A stretch of 26,161 nucleotides of DNA from NCBI GenBank assembly GCA_036403035.1, contig DASWRT010000099.1, positions 1 through 26,161 of the forward strand, written 5' to 3'. The position numbers and the translations under genes were made by a program. Below the pieces are notes generated by a model, which did no database searches, had not been told where the DNA came from, and worked only from the letters and a program-made list of their open reading frames with translations. Origin of the DNA: DASWRT01 sp036403035. Lineage in GTDB: Bacteria; Pseudomonadota; Alphaproteobacteria; ATCC43930; CGMCC-115725. Shown here in pieces: positions 22,480 through 26,161 of this stretch; the stretch's first letter is position 1, and each line of letters starts with the position of its first letter.

Positions 22480-23526
22480 CTAGTGCACCAGTTCGGCGGC
22501 CGGGCGGATCGAGCCGGCCTCGCGTTCAGCGACGTTGCGGATCACCGGGCGGAAATACCGGTCGAGCGCGGTCCGCTGCGCGTCGGAGAGGACGCCGAAC
22601 CGGTCCAGGATCGCGCCGAGCACCACGTCGCGGGCGCGGGCGCTCCCGTCGTCGATCTTGATCGCGACGCCGTAGCCCAGCGTCGGCAGCACGGCGCAGA
22701 GCATGCCTTCGGCGCCGGGCTTCAGCCGCACCCGGTCGCCGGCGGCGCGCATGATCGCCGTGGCCGAGCCTTCGTTGCCGTCGACCATGACCGGCTCCGC
22801 CGCCATCGCATCGACGAGCTGCCGTCCCGCCGCGCCGCGGCCGGCGGGCAGGCCCTTGGGGTCGACGAGGCGGGCCATCGCGCGCGCCGTCGCGGCGAGC
22901 GGCATCCCGATCACCGGGATGCCGCAGCCGTCGATGCCGCGCGGTGCACGCGACAGGTCGAGTCCCGTCATCTCCTCCAGGGTCCGGGCGATGCGCTGCT
23001 GCACCGGGTGGTCCGATCCGATGTAGCGGCGCGTCGGCTCGCCGAGGTGGCGTGCCGTCGCCAGAAACCCGGCGTGCTTGCCGGAGCAGTTGTTGTGCAG
23101 CGCGCACGGCTCGCGGCCGGCGCGGATCAGGGCGTGCGCCGCTGCCGTGGAGTAGGGCAGATGCCTGCCGCACTCGAGGTCCGACTCGCCGAGGCCGATC
23201 CGGTCGAGCCACCGGCCGACCGCCTCGACATGAACCGGCTCGCCTTGATGCGAGGCGCAGGCGAGCGCCAGCTCGCGGTCGCCGAGCCCGTACCGTTCCG
23301 CGGTGCCGGTCTCGATCAGCGGCAGGGCCTGCAGCGGCTTGATCGCCGACCGTCCGAAGATCGGACGCCGCTCGACATCGCCCCAGGACGCGACGATCCG
23401 GCCCGCGGCGTCGACGACCGCGGCGGCGCCGTGATGGAGGCTCTCGGCAAGGTTGCCCCGCCAGACTTCGGCCAGAACAGGATTCACGATAGCAGTCTCA
23501 CCCGATGTGGGCGGCAGCCGGACCAT
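22480..23526 (-). CDS. Asparaginase II family protein (rhizobial type)
   Basis: This is an L-asparaginase of the Asparaginase_II family (the thermolabile/rhizobial type, unrelated to E. coli AnsA/AnsB), 348 aa. Recognisable stretches are NPVLAEVWRGNLAESLHHG, GDVERRPIFGRSAIKPLQALP, ELALACASHQGEPVH, ALHNNCSGKHAGFLA, GIDGCGIPV and LPTLGYGVAIKIDDG. It hydrolyses asparagine to aspartate and ammonia, presumably in the cytoplasm; no signal peptide is seen. ATG 23526 has GGAG about eleven bases upstream. It heads the minus-strand set with the oxidoreductase and methyltransferase. Confidence 0.92.
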   Translation of the reverse strand: MVRLPPTSGETAIVNPVLAEVWRGNLAESLHHGAAAVVDAAGRIVASWGDVERRPIFGRSAIKPLQALPLIETGTAERYGLGDRELALACASHQGEPVHVEAVGRWLDRIGLGESDLECGRHLPYSTAAAHALIRAGREPCALHNNCSGKHAGFLATARHLGEPTRRYIGSDHPVQQRIARTLEEMTGLDLSRAPRGIDGCGIPVIGMPLAATARAMARLVDPKGLPAGRGAAGRQLVDAMAAEPVMVDGNEGSATAIMRAAGDRVRLKPGAEGMLCAVLPTLGYGVAIKIDDGSARARDVVLGAILDRFGVLSDAQRTALDRYFRPVIRNVAEREAGSIRPAAELVH

Positions 23527-23664
23527 GCCGGCCGCTCCGGCTTGAGATCATAGTGCGTCGCCGGAGGAGCGTCGACCGGCGGTCGGGTGAAAAAGGCGCG
23601 CCCGCCTGTTACCGCTGCGAAAGCGATCTTGCAGGTGCTGCGGCCGGCGGTATGTTACCGCGCC

Positions 23665-24258
23665 ATGTTTACCCGCCTGCTCCTTGCCGCTCCGGCCGCC
23701 GCCGTCTCTGCCGCGGCCCTTTTCGCCCTCCCGGCTCCTCTCCTCGCCCAGCCCGCAAAGCAGTCCGCTGCCCCGCAGCAAAAGCCGCCGGCGCAGAAGG
23801 CGGCTCCCGCGGGACCGCAACTCATCGGCGAGGCGGAGAGCTGGAAGGCCTACACCTACCCGGTCGAAGGCGGAAAGATCTGCTATCTCGTCGGCAAGCC
23901 GGCGAAGTCCGAGGCGGCCAGCGCCAAGCGCGGCGCGGTCAACGCGCTGGTCACGCACAACACCGCCGACAAGAGCGCCAACGTCGTCAGCTTCATCGCC
24001 GGGTACAACTATCCCGAGCGGGCCGATGCCGACCTCAACGTCGACAACCATCCGTTCCGCCTTTTCACCGCTGGCGATCGCGCCTGGGCGCGCGACTCCG
24101 CCACCGACAAGGCGATCGTCGAGGCGATGGCGAAGGGCAAGCAGGCCGTCGTGAAGGGAGCGCCGGCAAAGGGACAGCCGACGACGGACAGCTACGCGCT
24201 CGCCGGTTTCAAGCAGGCGCTCGCGATGATCGACAAGGCGTGCGGCATCAAGCGCTGA
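23665..24258 (+). CDS. Invasion-associated locus B (IalB) family periplasmic protein
   Basis: This is an exported protein of the IalB family, 197 aa. A signal peptide (FTRLLLAAPAAAVSAAALFALPAPLLAQ, cleavage near residue 29) is followed by a Gln/Pro/Ala-rich spacer. The folded domain includes SWKAYTYPVEGGKICYLV and ends IDKACGIKR; the two Cys may form a disulfide. The family is common in Alphaproteobacteria, including non-pathogens, so no virulence role is implied. ATG 23665 was chosen because it starts the signal peptide; the longer reading from 23587 would bury it. TATGTT at 23651-23656, with TTGCAG 16 nt upstream, could be a promoter giving a very short leader. Confidence 0.85.
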   Translation: MFTRLLLAAPAAAVSAAALFALPAPLLAQPAKQSAAPQQKPPAQKAAPAGPQLIGEAESWKAYTYPVEGGKICYLVGKPAKSEAASAKRGAVNALVTHNTADKSANVVSFIAGYNYPERADADLNVDNHPFRLFTAGDRAWARDSATDKAIVEAMAKGKQAVVKGAPAKGQPTTDSYALAGFKQALAMIDKACGIKR

Positions 24259-24325
24259 CGCCGCCGCCGATGAGCGTAACGCGCCGGCCGTCGGCTGTCG
24301 GCCATCCCGACGCGGCGCTTGGACG

Positions 24326-24730
24326 TTACAGGCCGGTGCGGCTCATCGCGCCGAGGACGCCGACGGTCGCGCCGACCAGCAGCATCACCGAGACGACGGC
24401 CGAGACGATGAAGCCCGGACCGCGCTTCGCGGGATCGCGGTAGTAGCCCCAGGTATAGAGCACGCGGCCGAGCACCCAGACGAAGCCGAGCAGCCCCGCC
24501 CCGGTGCGCGACGTGAAGAAGGCGAAGAGCCACATCGACGGCAGGAACAGGACGAGCTGCTCGAGCATGTTCAGCTGCACGCGATAGATGCGCTCAAACG
24601 CCGGGTCTCCGGTCGTCGCCGGCGCCTTGACGTCATAGCGTCCCCGCGCACGCACGACGTTGAACGAGACGACGGCGTACAGCAGCAGCGCGAGGCAGGT
24701 CGCGACCGCGGGCAGGATCGGCACCAGCAA
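24326..24730 (-). CDS. MAPEG family membrane protein
   Basis: This is an integral membrane protein of the MAPEG (glutathione S-transferase/eicosanoid) family, 134 aa, with four membrane helices. The family motif is FERIYRVQLNMLEQLVLFLPSMWLFA, preceded by RARGRYDVKAPATTG and followed by LGRVLYTWGYYRDPAKRGPGF. The start is TTG 24730 because AAGGAG lies eight bases upstream and the product then has the usual family length; GTG 24763 gives eleven more residues but places the ribosome site inside the gene. It may use glutathione, but the substrate is unknown. It is convergent with the IalB gene. Confidence 0.88.
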   Translation of the reverse strand: MLVPILPAVATCLALLLYAVVSFNVVRARGRYDVKAPATTGDPAFERIYRVQLNMLEQLVLFLPSMWLFAFFTSRTGAGLLGFVWVLGRVLYTWGYYRDPAKRGPGFIVSAVVSVMLLVGATVGVLGAMSRTGL

Positions 24731-24837
24731 AGCTCGGTCTCCTTCGAACGTTGTACCAGTCACTCTAAAAGCGACGGCAGCTTAGCCGGACGACGTCTCG
24801 CGGCGAGAAGAATCATTTGTTTCTATATGTTCGAGTA

Positions 24838-24860
24838 ATGAAGCGTTCGTTGCGTTTCAT
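24838..24860. promoter_or_regulatory. Palindrome ATGAARCG-N7-CGTTTCAT, candidate RpiR-type operator
   Basis: ATGAAGCG (24838-24845) and CGTTTCAT (24853-24860) form an inverted repeat with one mismatch around a 7-nt spacer. It lies 26 nt before the regulator ATG and just after a TATATG (24824-24829) that could serve as a -10. RpiR-family proteins often bind TGAAA/TTTCA palindromes, so autoregulation is plausible. A second perfect repeat TCTCGC-G-GCGAGA lies at 24796-24808. Confidence 0.45.
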
Positions 24861-24886
24861 CTGAGTTCCGCGATAGAACTGCGCGC

Positions 24887-25834
24887 ATGGATGGCCTCTC
24901 CGACATCGGGCAGCTCTCCGGTCGGATTTCCAGCCGCTTCGAGGCGCTGAGCCCACAGCTGCGGAACGCCGCCCGCTATCTGCTCGATCATCCGGACGAC
25001 GTGGCGCTGCGGTCGATGCGCGACATCGCCCAGGCTGCCGGCCTGCCCGCCGTAACCTTCGTCCGCCTGACCCGGGCGCTCGGGTTCGCCGACTATGCCG
25101 AGCTGCGAAACCTTTTCCAGAACCGCCTGCGCGAAGCGAACGGCAGCGGCAACGGCGGTCGTCCGTACAGCCTGAAGGCGCGCGATCTTCAGCGCCGCGG
25201 CGGCACTTCCAGCGGCAGCGATGGCGGTGATTCCGCCGCCTTGCTGAAGGAACTGTTCGGTGCCGAGATGGACAACGTCCAGCTCACCTACGAGAAGAAC
25301 CACCCGGAAGCGCTGACGAAGGCGGTGGAGCTGATCGAAGGGGCGGCGCGCGTTTGCATCCTCGGGCAGCGGAGCTGTTATCCGATCGCCTTCTTTTTCG
25401 CCTATGTCTATCGGCTGTTCCGGACCAACGCCGTGTTGCTGCAAAGCGGCGGCGGAATGGTGCTCGACGAGCTTCGCGGAATCGGGCGGAACGACCTCCT
25501 GATCGCGATCAGCATGGCGCCCTATTCGACCGAGACGGTGAGGGCGGCCCGTTTCACGCATGATGAAGGCGCGCGTCTCCTGGCGCTCACCGATGATCCG
25601 CTCTCCCCGATCGCGCGCATTGCCGACCGGACGCTGCTGGTCGCGCCGGGGACGCCGTCCTTCTTTCATTCGATCGTTTCGCCGATAGCGCTCGTTCAAG
25701 CGCTCCTCGCGCTTCTGGTGGCGCGCGGCGGCAAGGATGCGCTCGCCGCGATCGAGCGCAGCGAACGACAGCTGGAGCGGTTCCAGGCGTACTGGCCCGA
25801 CGAGGGTTCGCCGCAATCGGGGAGGTCACGATGA
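24887..25834 (+). CDS. MurR/RpiR family transcriptional regulator
   Basis: This is a DNA-binding regulator with a sugar-phosphate-type sensor domain, 315 aa. The N-terminal helix-turn-helix (RpiR, HTH_6) covers about 1-85, with LSPQLRNAARYLLDHPDDVALRSMRDIA and VTFVRLTRALGF. A Ser/Gly-rich linker follows, then the SIS domain (about 130-285) with RVCILGQRSCYPIAFFFAYV, DLLIAISMAPYSTETVRAA and GARLLALTDDPLSPIARIAD. Its TGA overlaps the ATG of the next aminotransferase gene, so it probably controls that gene and whatever follows. The ligand could be an amino or sugar compound linked to the aminotransferase substrate; this is inference. Confidence 0.92.
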   Translation: MDGLSDIGQLSGRISSRFEALSPQLRNAARYLLDHPDDVALRSMRDIAQAAGLPAVTFVRLTRALGFADYAELRNLFQNRLREANGSGNGGRPYSLKARDLQRRGGTSSGSDGGDSAALLKELFGAEMDNVQLTYEKNHPEALTKAVELIEGAARVCILGQRSCYPIAFFFAYVYRLFRTNAVLLQSGGGMVLDELRGIGRNDLLIAISMAPYSTETVRAARFTHDEGARLLALTDDPLSPIARIADRTLLVAPGTPSFFHSIVSPIALVQALLALLVARGGKDALAAIERSERQLERFQAYWPDEGSPQSGRSR

Positions 25835-26161
25835 GTCGCGTCCTGCATCGGAACGGCAGCGGCGAGGGGTTGCCGGAGGTCGTCGGCGGCGACGGGTGCT
25901 GGCTGATCGACGCCGCGGGCCGGCGCTATCTCGACGCGTCCAGCGGCGCCGCGGTCTCCTGCCTCGGACACGGCCACCCGCGTATCGTCGCCGCCATCCA
26001 GGAGCAGGCGGCGCGGCTCCCGTACGCGCACACCTCCTTCTTCACGAACCGGCCGATGGAGGAGCTTGCCGATGTGCTGGTCGCAAGCGCGCCGCCCGGC
26101 ATCGAGAAAGCCTATTTCGTCTCCGGCGGGTCGGAGGCGATCGAAGCGGCCCTGAAGCTCG
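25831..26161 (+). CDS. Class III aminotransferase (3' end outside window)
   Basis: This is a PLP-dependent aminotransferase of class III (omega-aminotransferase/aspartate aminotransferase family); 110 codons are visible. The start ATG overlaps the regulator stop (ATGA), with GGGGAGGT upstream. Family features are GCWLIDAAGRRYLDASSGAAVSCLGHGHPRIVAAI, then YAHTSFFTNRPMEELAD and the phosphate-binding start FVSGGSEAIEAALKL (the SGSEA-type motif). The PLP lysine lies beyond the window. The exact substrate cannot be told from this part. Confidence 0.9.
   Translation, partial: MSRVLHRNGSGEGLPEVVGGDGCWLIDAAGRRYLDASSGAAVSCLGHGHPRIVAAIQEQAARLPYAHTSFFTNRPMEELADVLVASAPPGIEKAYFVSGGSEAIEAALKL

Overview
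The window looks like a stretch of high-GC alphaproteobacterial chromosome, possibly of the Rhodospirillales type. The evidence is a System I cytochrome c maturation cluster, an IalB-family periplasmic protein, a zf-CHCC protein just before polA, alphaproteobacterial-style tRNA-Arg(CCG) sequence, and coding regions with very strong G/C third positions. The taxonomic placement is inference from gene content.

Left edge (1-1019): the 3' part of a tyrosine integrase gene, followed 27 nt later by a 48-nt copy of the 3' half of tRNA-Arg(CCG). This is the end of an integrated element that lies to the left of the window. Positions 1020-5248 hold small, mostly unrecognised genes: two tiny proteins, an SGNH-like hydrolase, an acidic protein, a RmlD-like reductase and one unknown protein. 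Two non-coding stretches stand out: a run of three perfect hairpins at 1136-1302, and a low-GC patch at 4951-5248 with promoter-like and terminator-like signals.

Middle (5249-10703): an alpha/beta hydrolase lipoprotein and an ABC ATPase form a minus-strand pair. They diverge from a zf-CHCC protein whose stop overlaps the start of polA. PolA has intact 5' nuclease and polymerase motifs, but its proofreading domain has lost most metal-binding carboxylates.

Core (10777-18953): the haem-handling operon ccmB-C-D-E-F-G-H-I, which matures c-type cytochromes in the periplasm. ccmA is absent from its usual place before ccmB, where there is instead a cluster of hairpin repeats. A small mobile-looking unit sits between ccmG and ccmH: perfect 29-bp inverted repeats built from ACACCAAG units enclose a GxxExxY (PD-(D/E)XK-type) nuclease gene. 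A 96-nt ORF-less hairpin made of the same repeats lies at 10777-10872, so the two copies bracket ccmB-ccmG. The GTG start proposed for ccmH lies inside the right inverted repeat. CcmI is enlarged by three tandem ~95-residue modules.

Right part (18970-26161): a GNAT acetyltransferase, a DinB-family protein, a methyltransferase plus quinone oxidoreductase plus asparaginase set on the minus strand, an IalB-family exported protein, a MAPEG membrane protein, and a RpiR-type regulator translationally coupled to a class III aminotransferase that runs off the window. A palindrome just before the regulator gene is a plausible operator.

The most interesting item is the GxxExxY element with its hairpin derivative. 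Next are the degenerate PolA proofreading site, the missing ccmA and the triplicated CcmI.
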